The notes under the pieces are model-generated. The model was given only the letters and a program-made list of their open reading frames with translations, ran no database searches and was not told where the DNA came from. A stretch of 32,697 nt of DNA from Acholeplasmataceae bacterium (GTDB taxonomy: Bacteria > Bacillota_I > Bacilli_A > Acholeplasmatales > Acholeplasmataceae): contig JAAYXR010000072.1 in NCBI GenBank assembly GCA_012515785.1, positions 1 to 32,697 of the forward strand, given 5' to 3'. The translations under genes were made by a program, and so were the position numbers. Below are positions 1-14,134 of this stretch, piece after piece; positions within the stretch are counted from its first letter, which is position 1, and each line of letters starts with the position of its first letter.

Positions 1-4
1 TAAT

Positions 5-4823
<4,819 letters not shown>

Positions 4824-4841
4824 TCATATACCATATGATAT

Positions 4842-6059
4842 TTAGTGTATTTCGCGGTTAAGTTCGACTAAAAAACGTGAAGGTTTTCGTGGCTCATTAA
4901 ACTCATCTTTTTTTGAATAAGTTAAATATAGTTGATCCATCGCTCTTGTAATCGCGACAAAGAAGAGTCTTCTTTCTTCCTCAACTTCTGAAATCATATT
5001 TTCATATAGTGACGGGAATAATCCTTCTTCTAAACCAATAATGAAAACTATTTTAAACTCTAATCCTTTTGATTCATGACAAGATAAAAGATTAATATTA
5101 GGTTCAACCGATATTAAATAATTATCCATATAAATCCTTTTAAACGTAGAAGCGCGGCTGTGATTACGATAAATTATGGCAATATCTTTTAATAGATACC
5201 CCTTACTCATTAATTCTTTTATCTTATAAATAATAAAATAACATTCACTCTTTTGATTTTCAAAAGAATAAACTTGAACTAAACCCTCACTTTCTTTATT
5301 GGGAATCAATTCTTTTTTAATTCTTGTTTTATTTTTCTTAATGACATAATTAGCCTCATCAATAATTTTAACGCTTGAGCGGTAATTATTACCTAAATTT
5401 AAAAGGGTTGCCTTAAACTCAGATAAATACTTATCAATAATTTTAGAGTTGGCGCCTCTAAAACGATAAATTGATTGATCGGAGTCGCCAACTGCAAAGA
5501 CATTAGTTTCATTACTGATTAATCGTTTTAAGATTTCATATTGAAGATTGTTCGTATCTTGAAATTCATCAATAAATATATATTTATAATCAATTTTTTT
5601 CTTTTGATATTCTTTTAAAAAGATATTCATAATATCATCAAAATCAATTAAATTTCTAGTCGTTAAATACTCATTATATTCATTTAGTATTATTGGTGGT
5701 TTAACGCCTTGCAAAGAGTTTTTATATCTAGATATTAAAAGTAATTCCGACTGAGTAAAAGGTAAATCTTGGGGATCTATTATTTGTTTATTGAACCCAT
5801 CTTTTATTAACTCTTGATAACAATATCCATGAAAGGTATTAACATTTACTAATTCGTTATCAAGCCTTAATTTCATCTCTTCTGATGCTTTTTTAGTGAA
5901 GGTTATCGCAAGTATCCCCTTCGGATTTGCACCATTTTTTATTAAATATTTAATTCGTTCAATTACAACTCTTGTCTTCCCGCTTCCAGCTCCTGCAAGA
6001 AGAAAAATAAAGCGGTCTTTTGAAGTGACCGCTTTTAATTGTTCAGTTGATAAGATCAT
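4842..6059 (-). CDS. Short UvrD/PcrA-like SF1 DNA helicase lacking most of the 2B (and part of the 1B) subdomain
   Basis: 405 aa; Walker A AGAGSGKTRV, IDEFQDTN, GDSDQSIYRFRGA, NNYRSS, CHESKGLEFKIVF, VAITRAMDQLYLTYS; SD GGGGTGA upstream of ATG; roughly 190 aa present in the neighbouring PcrA between motifs IV and V are reduced to a few residues. Confidence 0.9.
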   Translation of the reverse strand: MILSTEQLKAVTSKDRFIFLLAGAGSGKTRVVIERIKYLIKNGANPKGILAITFTKKASEEMKLRLDNELVNVNTFHGYCYQELIKDGFNKQIIDPQDLPFTQSELLLISRYKNSLQGVKPPIILNEYNEYLTTRNLIDFDDIMNIFLKEYQKKKIDYKYIFIDEFQDTNNLQYEILKRLISNETNVFAVGDSDQSIYRFRGANSKIIDKYLSEFKATLLNLGNNYRSSVKIIDEANYVIKKNKTRIKKELIPNKESEGLVQVYSFENQKSECYFIIYKIKELMSKGYLLKDIAIIYRNHSRASTFKRIYMDNYLISVEPNINLLSCHESKGLEFKIVFIIGLEEGLFPSLYENMISEVEEERRLFFVAITRAMDQLYLTYSKKDEFNEPRKPSRFLVELNREIH

Positions 6060-6094
6060 AACTTCACCCCTACTTTATAGTAGGCATGAATTTA

Positions 6095-8209
6095 TTATTT
6101 ACTTTTTTTAAGTGAAGGGTGTCCTAAAATGATTTTCTTAATTCCGTGTTCGGCCGAGAAAGCAATTACTGCAACTTCTCCTTCAATTGCAACAATTTTT
6201 CCTTGTCCAAAAATTTGATGGTCTACTTTATCGCCAATTGAAAAGGATGATACGATTTCAAATTCAACGGTGCCGCCACCTAAATAACTCGGTTTAACTG
6301 TCCCAAAAGTGTCTATTATTTCAAGATAAAATCTTGATGGTCTATTATATTCTTTTCTACCAAATCGGAATCTTGTTTCTGAATGAGTTAAAAATAGATG
6401 TCTTTTAGCTCTAGTTATACCTACATACGCTATTCTTCTTTCTTCTTCTAAACCACCTTTAGAATATATCGCATTCGCATTAGGAAATATATCCTCTTCC
6501 ATGGCCACCATAAAGATCGCTTTAAATTCTAATCCTTTTACTTGATGATAAGTTGATAAAATGACTTTATCTTGCGTTGCCACATTTTTATCAGCATCAG
6601 TCATTAGTGAGATTTCATCTAAAATTTGAGTCAGTTTTTCTTTGGTGTTACCTTCATATAAAAACTCACCACGTTTGAAAACTCCTCTTAATTCTAAAAT
6701 ATTTTGAATTCGATCAATTCCTTGATCCCCTTCAGCAAGTAACATCTCTTTATATCCAGAACCATTTAATATTAAATCGATTAAATCAGATAAATCAATA
6801 TTTTTATCAATCGCTTCACTAAATTTATTAATCATTGCGTAAAAATTATCTAATTCTCTTTTGGTTCCTGCCGCAATTTCAAATGACGGAATTGCTTCAA
6901 ATACGCTTTCGCCAATATATCTGGCATACTCTTCTAATCTTTGGACTGTAACATCACCAATTTTTCTTTTTGGAACGTTAATAATGCGTTTTAAAAAGAA
7001 ATCTTGATTATGGTTTAATGAAAGTCTAACATATGCCATAATATCTTTAATTTCTCTTCTTTGAAAAAATGATACCCCTCCATAAACGACATAAGGTATT
7101 TGATAACGAATAAAGGTTTCTTCAAAAACTCTAGATAAATAGTTACTACGATATAATATCGCAATCTCATTTGGTTTATACCCATCAAATTGTGTTAATT
7201 CAGTTATTTTTTCCGCAACATAAATAACTTCATCAATATCACGTGAAAACTTTCTAAATACTGGAGCATAGCCACTACCTAAATCACTTTCTAAGTGCTT
7301 TTCGCTGTAATTAGGATAACGATCTAAGTTTTCTTTAATTAATTTATTGGCTAAACTTAAGATTTTATTAGTTGAGCGGTAATTTTTAGATAAAGTAATT
7401 ACCTTCGCTTGATAATCTTTAATAAAGTCGTGGTTATTTTCGTATCTTGCTCCTCTAAAAGAATATATTGATTGGTCGGGATCACCAACTACACAAATAT
7501 TCTTTTTAATTTTATCGCCTGACAACAGTTTTAATATTTCATATTGTAAATGATCTGTATCTTGAAACTCATCAACCAAAACGTACTCAAATTGTTCTTG
7601 ATAATGCAAACGAATTGTCGCTTCTTTTGATAGAATTTGAAGCGTATATAAAATTAAGTCGTCAAAATCAACTAAATTATTATCAATTAAATATTCTTGA
7701 TATTTTGCAAGTAACCTTTGGAGATCTTCACTCTTTAAATAAAATCTTTCATAACCAACTTTGAGTGCTGATACTTGATTATAGGCATCAGTTGATGGAA
7801 ATGTCTTTTCATCAATTCCTAACTCTTTTATTAGGTCTCTAATTATCTTTTTAGCATCATCTTCATCAATAACCACAAATCCCTCATCTAAGCCATTTTC
7901 TAAAAGACTAATGTGTCTTCTTAGAAATCTTAAGCCAAAAGCGTGGAAAGTTGAAATCCATGACATATTAGCTGCTGGGCCGACCATATTTAAGATGCGT
8001 TCTTTCATTTCTCTAGCGGCTTTATTAGTAAAAGTTAAGGTTAATATTCGTTGCGGAGCGACGCCACTAGCAATTAAATATGCGACCTTAGAAGTTAAGG
8101 TCATCGTCTTACCAGTACCAGCTCCGGCAATGATAAAAAGCGGTCCATCATTATATTTGACCGCTTGTCGTTGTTCATAGTTTAAATTTTCTAATATCTT
8201 ATTTACCAT
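6095..8209 (-). CDS. pcrA: ATP-dependent DNA helicase PcrA/UvrD
   Basis: 704 aa; full set of SF1A motifs (AGAGTGKTMTL, VDEFQDTDHLQYEIL, GDPDQSIYSFRGA, YHQVKGLEFKAIF, GITRAKRHLFLTHS) and C-terminal Tudor-like tail (GDKVDHQIFGQGKIVAIEGE); start overlaps glnS stop (TAATG). Confidence 0.96.
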   Translation of the reverse strand: MVNKILENLNYEQRQAVKYNDGPLFIIAGAGTGKTMTLTSKVAYLIASGVAPQRILTLTFTNKAAREMKERILNMVGPAANMSWISTFHAFGLRFLRRHISLLENGLDEGFVVIDEDDAKKIIRDLIKELGIDEKTFPSTDAYNQVSALKVGYERFYLKSEDLQRLLAKYQEYLIDNNLVDFDDLILYTLQILSKEATIRLHYQEQFEYVLVDEFQDTDHLQYEILKLLSGDKIKKNICVVGDPDQSIYSFRGARYENNHDFIKDYQAKVITLSKNYRSTNKILSLANKLIKENLDRYPNYSEKHLESDLGSGYAPVFRKFSRDIDEVIYVAEKITELTQFDGYKPNEIAILYRSNYLSRVFEETFIRYQIPYVVYGGVSFFQRREIKDIMAYVRLSLNHNQDFFLKRIINVPKRKIGDVTVQRLEEYARYIGESVFEAIPSFEIAAGTKRELDNFYAMINKFSEAIDKNIDLSDLIDLILNGSGYKEMLLAEGDQGIDRIQNILELRGVFKRGEFLYEGNTKEKLTQILDEISLMTDADKNVATQDKVILSTYHQVKGLEFKAIFMVAMEEDIFPNANAIYSKGGLEEERRIAYVGITRAKRHLFLTHSETRFRFGRKEYNRPSRFYLEIIDTFGTVKPSYLGGGTVEFEIVSSFSIGDKVDHQIFGQGKIVAIEGEVAVIAFSAEHGIKKIILGHPSLKKSK

Positions 8210-9843
8210 TATGGTCTGTATGAACTCTTTAAGGCAACTACTTGATTAAAGACTATTTCTTCTGGTGTTGAGTCATAGTCTACGGAGTAGAAACCTTGGC
8301 GAATAAATTGGAATTTTTCTTCTGGTTTAACATCTTTTAAATAGTTTTCAACATATCCATGATCTATAAAGATTGATTCGTGATTAAATCTTTCTAAATA
8401 ATCACTTGATTCTTCATTTTCATCAAGGAGTGGTTCAAACCTTCTAAATTCAGCTTTAACTGCCGTAGTCGCTTCAACAAAATGAATATTTCCGTTTGGT
8501 TTTCTACCAGTAAAGTTAGTACCACTTTTAGTTTCAATGTCATATGTTGCAAGTACTTCTATAATATTACCTTCATCATCATATACGACATCATTGGCTT
8601 GAATAAAGTAAGCATTCATTAATCTTACTTCTCCGCCTAAATATAATCTTTTATATTGACGATTTGGTTTTTCTACGACAAAGTCATCTTGTTCAATATA
8701 GATATGTCTTCCAAAATACATCGTTCTAGATTCGTCACTTAATTCATCGTTTAAGATGACATCTAATTTTTCAAGTTGTCCTTCTGGATAGTTAGTAATA
8801 GTTACTTTTAATGGTTTTTTAACAGCCATTAAACGATTCGTCGTTTTTTGAAGATCTTCTCTTACAAAGTGTTCAACCATATCAATTGAGGCTGAGCCGT
8901 TAGTTTTCGAAAGTCCTGAAGCTAAAATAAAGTTTCTAATAGCATTTGGAGTATATCCTCTACGTCTTAATCCTTGAATGGTTGGCATTCTTGGATCATC
9001 CCAACCAGAAACTAAACCTTGTTCGACAAACATTCTTAAATATCGTTTAGACATTGCTGTCCGGTCAATGTTTAAACGACCAAACTCAATTTGTCTTGGC
9101 ACTTTTGGCATTTCAGTATGTTCAACACACCAATCATATAGTGGTCTATGGTCTTCAAACTCTAAACTACATAGTGAATGAGTAATACCTTCAATGGCAT
9201 CCTCAAGTGGGTGAGCGTAATCATACATTGGATAAATAACCCATTTATTACCCGTATTATGATGTTCCTCATAATTGATTCGGTAAATTACTGGGTCACG
9301 CATATTCATATTCGGACTAGCCATATCAATTTTAGCTCTTAAGACTCTTTCGCCTTCTTGATATTTTCCATCTTTCATTTCATAGAAAAGTTTTAAGTTT
9401 TCTTCAACTGAGCGGTTGCGGTATGGAGAATTTTTACCTGGTGTTGTCACATTACCACGATATTCAGAAATTTCTTCAGCAGTTAAATCGCAAACATAAG
9501 CTAAGCCTTTTTTAATTAATAAAACGGCACGGTCAAACATTTCTTGAAAATAATCCGAAGCGAAATAAACCGCTTTTGGATTATAACCTAACCATCTAAC
9601 ATCTTCTTCGATTGATTTAACAAATTTCAACTCTTCTTTTTCAGGGTTAGTGTCGTCAAAACGAAGGTTAGTATAACCTCCAAAATGTTTTGCCAACTCA
9701 AAGTTAATAATAATCGCTCTAGCGTGTCCTATATGTAAATAACCATTTGGTTCTGGTGGAAAACGAGTAATAATTAGATTGTGTTTACCACTTTCTAAAT
9801 CATTTTCCATTATCGTTTTAATAAAGTTTGATTGGTCTTTCAC
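8209..9843 (-). CDS. glnS: Glutaminyl-tRNA synthetase
   Basis: 544 aa; [95 protein letters not shown]: GlnRS-type rather than bacterial GluRS. Confidence 0.96.
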   Translation of the reverse strand: MKDQSNFIKTIMENDLESGKHNLIITRFPPEPNGYLHIGHARAIIINFELAKHFGGYTNLRFDDTNPEKEELKFVKSIEEDVRWLGYNPKAVYFASDYFQEMFDRAVLLIKKGLAYVCDLTAEEISEYRGNVTTPGKNSPYRNRSVEENLKLFYEMKDGKYQEGERVLRAKIDMASPNMNMRDPVIYRINYEEHHNTGNKWVIYPMYDYAHPLEDAIEGITHSLCSLEFEDHRPLYDWCVEHTEMPKVPRQIEFGRLNIDRTAMSKRYLRMFVEQGLVSGWDDPRMPTIQGLRRRGYTPNAIRNFILASGLSKTNGSASIDMVEHFVREDLQKTTNRLMAVKKPLKVTITNYPEGQLEKLDVILNDELSDESRTMYFGRHIYIEQDDFVVEKPNRQYKRLYLGGEVRLMNAYFIQANDVVYDDEGNIIEVLATYDIETKSGTNFTGRKPNGNIHFVEATTAVKAEFRRFEPLLDENEESSDYLERFNHESIFIDHGYVENYLKDVKPEEKFQFIRQGFYSVDYDSTPEEIVFNQVVALKSSYRP

Positions 9844-9863
9844 ATTATCACCCTTTCTAGAAT

Positions 9864-9892
9864 ATTATATAATAATATCGCTATTTTCACAA
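9864..9892 (-). promoter_or_regulatory. Sigma-70/SigA-type promoter for glnS-pcrA-uvrD-like-ligA-uvrA
   Basis: Minus strand TTGTGA (9887-9892), 17 bp spacer, TATAAT (9864-9869), just upstream of glnS. Confidence 0.75.
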
Positions 9893-9903
9893 GCAGAGTT
9901 AAC

Positions 9904-9940
9904 TCTTAAAAAGAGCCGGAATCATTATTGATCCGGCTCT
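9904..9940 (-). terminator. Rho-independent terminator at the end of the nucleoside-type operon (after gntR-like gene)
   Basis: Perfect inverted repeat AGAGCCGGA (9912-9920) / TCCGGCTCT (9932-9940), followed on the minus strand by TTTTTAAG. Confidence 0.88.
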
Positions 9941-9945
9941 CGTTT

Positions 9946-10668
9946 TTATTCGACTTTTGTGCGATTAATGACAAACTCGAAACTATCTGGTTTCATTGAA
10001 TGCCTCATAGTAGCGAGCGGCGTGTCCTCTTCACAGTAATAGATTTCTTCAACTATTACTATCTTTTCTTTTCTAGACACTTCTAATTTACGGGCTAGAA
10101 AATCTCCGACTTCAGAAAACATGATTCGTGCACGTGCATGCTTTGCAGTATTTACTATTTCATCGATAAATTTTTTTATGTTTTCTTCTTTGGTAATATC
10201 TACATTATGTTTAGATAATAATTTAACGGGAATTGATATTAAAGAAAATGCAACTGCACCGGTTTTATCACTATAAACTTTTTGGCAATTTAAGGTTAAC
10301 TGAGAGTTGTTAAGATTTAATTGCCTTGCAGTATATGTTGTCGGGACTTCATATACTAGTTTATCTATTCTTTCTTTTAATTCGTGCTTGGCAAAAGAAT
10401 AGGGAATCATGTGTAGCCTATCTAACGTTATATTACTGCATCCAGTGAAATTAGTTACATATGAGCCTGAACCTTTGATATTATGGATATATCCATTTTC
10501 TTTAAGTAGCAAGAGAGCTTGTCTTAATGTCCCTCTACTAACTTCGTATTGCTCGCTAAGTTCATGCTCACTAGGAAGTTTATCTCCTGGTTTATATTCA
10601 CTTGATTTAATTTTATTATAGAGATCTTCGTAAATTTTTACATATAAATACTTCTTAGATGGTTGCAA
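9946..10668 (-). CDS. GntR-family (HutC/UTRA-type) transcriptional regulator
   Basis: 240 aa; wHTH YNKIKSSEYKPGDKLPSEHELSEQYEVSRGTLRQALLLLKENGYIHNIKGSGSYV plus UTRA-like effector domain; TTG start preceded by AGAGG. Confidence 0.92.
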   Translation of the reverse strand: MQPSKKYLYVKIYEDLYNKIKSSEYKPGDKLPSEHELSEQYEVSRGTLRQALLLLKENGYIHNIKGSGSYVTNFTGCSNITLDRLHMIPYSFAKHELKERIDKLVYEVPTTYTARQLNLNNSQLTLNCQKVYSDKTGAVAFSLISIPVKLLSKHNVDITKEENIKKFIDEIVNTAKHARARIMFSEVGDFLARKLEVSRKEKIVIVEEIYYCEEDTPLATMRHSMKPDSFEFVINRTKVE

Positions 10669-10719
10669 GTCCTTATACCTCTTTCAATCTTAAAATTTTT
10701 TGTATTTTAAAGGGGGAAT

Positions 10720-11436
10720 TTATTTTATTACCGCTTTAAATTCTTGAATTTTAGCTTTTAAAGCTGGCACATCACCATGTAATTTTAAAAATGTACTGCC
10801 GATAAATGCTCCGTCAGCTCCTGCATCTTTAACTCTTTTTAAATCTTCAGTTGTTGAAACCCCAACACCACAATTGATTAGTTTATTCTTAGCTTCGTTT
10901 TGACGAAGATAAGCAATAACTTCTTTAATTGTTTTATATTGTGGGTGAGCTTTATCTGATTTAGCTTGTAGGTAGATAAATCCTTTAGTGCCTCTAGCTT
11001 GAACTAAATCTTCTTCTGGTAAATGTAATCTTACATATTGAGCTAATCTGATATTGTTGTCTTCTAAATGTTTTTTAATTTTTTTGTTGTCGCCACCAAC
11101 ATAAATTAATTCTGTTAGTTTTTGATCGTTCATAAATTTAGTAAATTTATCGACACCAATTGTTTTAATTGTTTCTTCATAAGCTAAAATATAGATTTGA
11201 GTTTTTGGATGTAACTTTTGAATCTTAACAATGGCTTTCATATATTCATCATAGTTTGAACACGCTTTTAAGGCCGCCTTCATTCTATTTTGAATTAATT
11301 CGCTATCCATAAATGGATCAGCTGCTGGAAAATCAATTTCTAAAACATCAACGCCGTTACCAACATAAATATCAGCAACATCAAATGTATCTTTAATGGT
11401 AGGATAACCTAATGATAAATAACCAATTAAATTCAT
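10720..11436 (-). CDS. Tryptophan synthase alpha-chain (TrpA)-like TIM-barrel protein, no TrpB partner in window
   Basis: 238 aa; VLEIDFPAADPFMDSELIQNRMKAAL aligns gap-free with TrpA ALELGVPFSDPLADGPTIQ; GADGAFIGSTFLK phosphate loop; SD GGAGGT. Confidence 0.82.
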   Translation of the reverse strand: MNLIGYLSLGYPTIKDTFDVADIYVGNGVDVLEIDFPAADPFMDSELIQNRMKAALKACSNYDEYMKAIVKIQKLHPKTQIYILAYEETIKTIGVDKFTKFMNDQKLTELIYVGGDNKKIKKHLEDNNIRLAQYVRLHLPEEDLVQARGTKGFIYLQAKSDKAHPQYKTIKEVIAYLRQNEAKNKLINCGVGVSTTEDLKRVKDAGADGAFIGSTFLKLHGDVPALKAKIQEFKAVIK

Positions 11437-11437
11437 C

Positions 11438-12586
11438 TTATTTACCTCCGTGGAATGCTTTAAGAATTAACGCTCTTAAATCATCTTTAGTTGGGCAAAC
11501 TGGATTAGTTTTGGTACAACCATCCGCTAGTGATAAATCAACGATTTCATCTAAATGTTTCATTAAGTCTTCTTCCTTAACAAGTTCTTTTAATGAGCTT
11601 GGGAACCCTAAAACTTTGTTAAATTCTTTTAGTGCTGAAACCATATCTTTTTTACCAATCATTTTAGCTAGTTCATCATATCTTTCTTTTGCATAAGGTG
11701 CTTGCGAGTTAAATTCCGCAATATAAGGGAGTAAAATTGCGTTACATGTTCCGTGAGGAAGATGTAAAACTCCACCTAATGAGTGAGAAATAGAATGAAC
11801 GATACCTAATGATACGTTAGTAAATGATAAACCGGCAACTAGTGAAGCATTTAACATTTTTTCTCTTAATTCCATGTTTTTTAAATCATTAATAACTTTT
11901 GGAAGAGTTTCAAAGATTTCTTTAATTGCTGCTCTGGCAAGAATGTCTGATAAGTAATTAGCACGGTTTGAAACATAAGCTTCAAGAGCGTGGCTTAAGG
12001 CATCAAATCCAGTTTCAATTGTTAATCTTCTTGGTTTAGATAACGTTGTTACTGGGTCACAAATGGCGACATCTGGCATCATTTCCATGTTACCAATACC
12101 ATGTTTGTGGCCAGTAACATCATCAGTAATAACGATTGAACGTGAAACTTCTGATGCAGTTCCCGCTGTAGTTGGAACCGCACCAAATCTAGCTTTACCT
12201 CTTAATTTAGGAAATTTAGATTTGTCAGCAATTGTTTCTAAATCTTTAATTTCTGGATGTTCATAATAAATCCACATCGCTTTTGCTGCGTCCATAGTTG
12301 ATCCGCCACCAATCGCTAAAATGAAATCTGGTTTTTCTTCTAACATAAATTTAGCACCTTTTAACACTGTACTAAATTTAGGATCTGGTTCGATTCCCAT
12401 ATAAACTTTATATGGAGTACCAGCTGTTTTTAAATGTTTTTCAACGATGTCCATTACACCGTTTTTATAAACGATATCATCACCTAAAACAATTACCATT
12501 TTTTTAGATTTGATATCCGCTAAATGGGCAAGTGTACCTTCACCAAAAAGAAGTTCTTGTCCAGCAAGTTTCATTGGTCTCATCAT
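11438..12586 (-). CDS. Iron-containing (group III) alcohol dehydrogenase
   Basis: 382 aa; GGGSTMDAAKAM, PTTAGTASEVSRSIVITDD, GFDALSHALEAYVS, HSISHSLGGVLHLPHGTCNAILLPYI. Confidence 0.95.
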   Translation of the reverse strand: MMRPMKLAGQELLFGEGTLAHLADIKSKKMVIVLGDDIVYKNGVMDIVEKHLKTAGTPYKVYMGIEPDPKFSTVLKGAKFMLEEKPDFILAIGGGSTMDAAKAMWIYYEHPEIKDLETIADKSKFPKLRGKARFGAVPTTAGTASEVSRSIVITDDVTGHKHGIGNMEMMPDVAICDPVTTLSKPRRLTIETGFDALSHALEAYVSNRANYLSDILARAAIKEIFETLPKVINDLKNMELREKMLNASLVAGLSFTNVSLGIVHSISHSLGGVLHLPHGTCNAILLPYIAEFNSQAPYAKERYDELAKMIGKKDMVSALKEFNKVLGFPSSLKELVKEEDLMKHLDEIVDLSLADGCTKTNPVCPTKDDLRALILKAFHGGK

Positions 12587-12590
12587 AGTT

Positions 12591-13376
12591 TTATTTCACT
12601 TCCTTTGCTTTTTCCATAAACTCTTTAGTTAATTTTAAAGAGATTGGTTTACTAATATCTTTATTTTCTTTGAATGCAGATCCAATAATTGCGCCATCAG
12701 CAATCTTAAATTGTTCCGAAACATTACTAACACTTACACCACTACCAATTAATACTGGAATTTTAACATTTTTCTTAACAACTTCAATTGCTTCAATTGG
12801 AGTTTGTTGACCAGTTGAAACACCAGTAACAATTACCGCATCAGCACCTGAAGATTGTGCCATTTTAGCAGAATCAACAAGTGAAATGTCTTTTGATAGC
12901 ATATAGGTATATTTAACTTGAATGTCAGCTAAAATTTTTACATTTTCTGCACCTAACAATTTACGATATCTAGTTGCTTCAACGGCAACTGGATATAAAA
13001 TACCGCCGTGGAAAATAACAGTATCAACATATACTGGTAATCTAACAAAATCTAAATCTAATGCTTTACAAATTGCTAAACCTGTTTTATAGTCATTAAA
13101 TGCTGCATCTAATCCAATTGGGATTTTAACTTCTCTTTTAATTAAAGCTGAAACTGCTGATAAGAAAATAGCTTGTTCAAAGTTTAATTTTTCAGCTAGA
13201 GGGTTATCACCCATATTTTCAATCATGATCGCGTCAACGCCAGCTTTTTCTAATGTTTTAGCATCTTCAATAGCGAGTTTAATTATTTCTTCGTTATTAT
13301 TTTGATAATCTGGCGTTCCAATAAGTGGTCTTAAATGGACCATTCCAATAACTAAGTTTTTCTTAAATAAACCCAT
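12591..13376 (-). CDS. BtpA/SgcQ-family TIM-barrel protein
   Basis: 261 aa; start LVIGMVHLRPLIGTPDY, GVDAIMIENMGDNPL, LADIQVKYTYML, SGADAVIVTGVSTGQQTPIEAI, PVLIGSGVS, GAIIGSAFKENK are typical of the BtpA family. Confidence 0.85.
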   Translation of the reverse strand: MGLFKKNLVIGMVHLRPLIGTPDYQNNNEEIIKLAIEDAKTLEKAGVDAIMIENMGDNPLAEKLNFEQAIFLSAVSALIKREVKIPIGLDAAFNDYKTGLAICKALDLDFVRLPVYVDTVIFHGGILYPVAVEATRYRKLLGAENVKILADIQVKYTYMLSKDISLVDSAKMAQSSGADAVIVTGVSTGQQTPIEAIEVVKKNVKIPVLIGSGVSVSNVSEQFKIADGAIIGSAFKENKDISKPISLKLTKEFMEKAKEVK

Positions 13377-13378
13377 AA

Positions 13379-14134
13379 TTATTTACCACCGTTATTTAGT
13401 CTATAAATACTTTCTAAAGCGATTCTACATAATTCGTCTTCGCCTTTTCTTCTAACTTCGCCTTCGATTGAATCTTTGTAGTTTTCAAGAACGGTAACGA
13501 TTGTTAAAACTGCAGTTTTAACGTTCATTAAACGTCCTAAAATTAACATACAAGAACTTTCCATATCAAGTCCAGCAACACCCATCTTTTTAGCATCTTC
13601 AAATACTTTAAAGACATCAGTGCCTCTTTCTTTTGATAATTTAGATTCTTTCATTTGTGAATAGTATCCATCTAAAGTCATATTTAATCCGTTGTCAGCA
13701 ATTTTTCCGAAATCTCTTACTGTTTGTGAAATAACATTAACGAAATCAAAGTTAGCTACTGCTGGATAATTTAATTCAATATAAGTTTCACTAGTTGATT
13801 CTCTTCTAACTGAAGCAACTGGCACAATATAGTGTCCTAAAAGTTCATCTTTAAGTGACATAACTGTTCCCATTCTTAAAGCAACTTTCATCCCGCAGTT
13901 ATACATTTCTTCCATTGCGATTGCGGCAGATGGAGCGCCAATACCAGTTGATGTAATCGTAACAGGCATTCCTTTATAAGTTCCAGTATAAGTATTATAT
14001 TCTCTAGCGAATGCTACTTTTTGTGGATTATCTAAATATTCTTTTAAAACTTCTACCCTCCACGGGTCTCCTGAAAAAATAACGTTTGGTGCAATTGTTT
14101 TGTCTGTACCTTTCATGTAAATTGTTGGTTTCAT
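13379..14134 (-). CDS. Nucleoside phosphorylase, uridine-phosphorylase (NP-I) family
   Basis: 251 aa; FSGDPWRVEVL, ITSTGIGAPSAAIAMEEM, RMGTVMSL, GVAGLDMESSCMLILG. Confidence 0.9.
   Translation of the reverse strand: MKPTIYMKGTDKTIAPNVIFSGDPWRVEVLKEYLDNPQKVAFAREYNTYTGTYKGMPVTITSTGIGAPSAAIAMEEMYNCGMKVALRMGTVMSLKDELLGHYIVPVASVRRESTSETYIELNYPAVANFDFVNVISQTVRDFGKIADNGLNMTLDGYYSQMKESKLSKERGTDVFKVFEDAKKMGVAGLDMESSCMLILGRLMNVKTAVLTIVTVLENYKDSIEGEVRRKGEDELCRIALESIYRLNNGGK

Noticed and set aside
8209-9843. GluRS (gltX) instead of GlnRS
   Set aside because: Motifs [25 protein letters not shown] and the C-terminal beta-barrel match GlnRS over the full length
10690-10710. TTAAAAT-N7-ATTTTAA inverted repeat between the TrpA-like and GntR genes as a terminator or operator
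   Set aside because: A/T-only weak stem in AT-rich DNA and no T tract; the GntR gene has its own SD, so read-through from the operon is more likely
10720-11436. Genuine tryptophan synthase alpha subunit for Trp biosynthesis
   Set aside because: No trpB or other trp genes nearby, substrate-pocket motif changed, and it sits inside a transport/nucleoside-type operon
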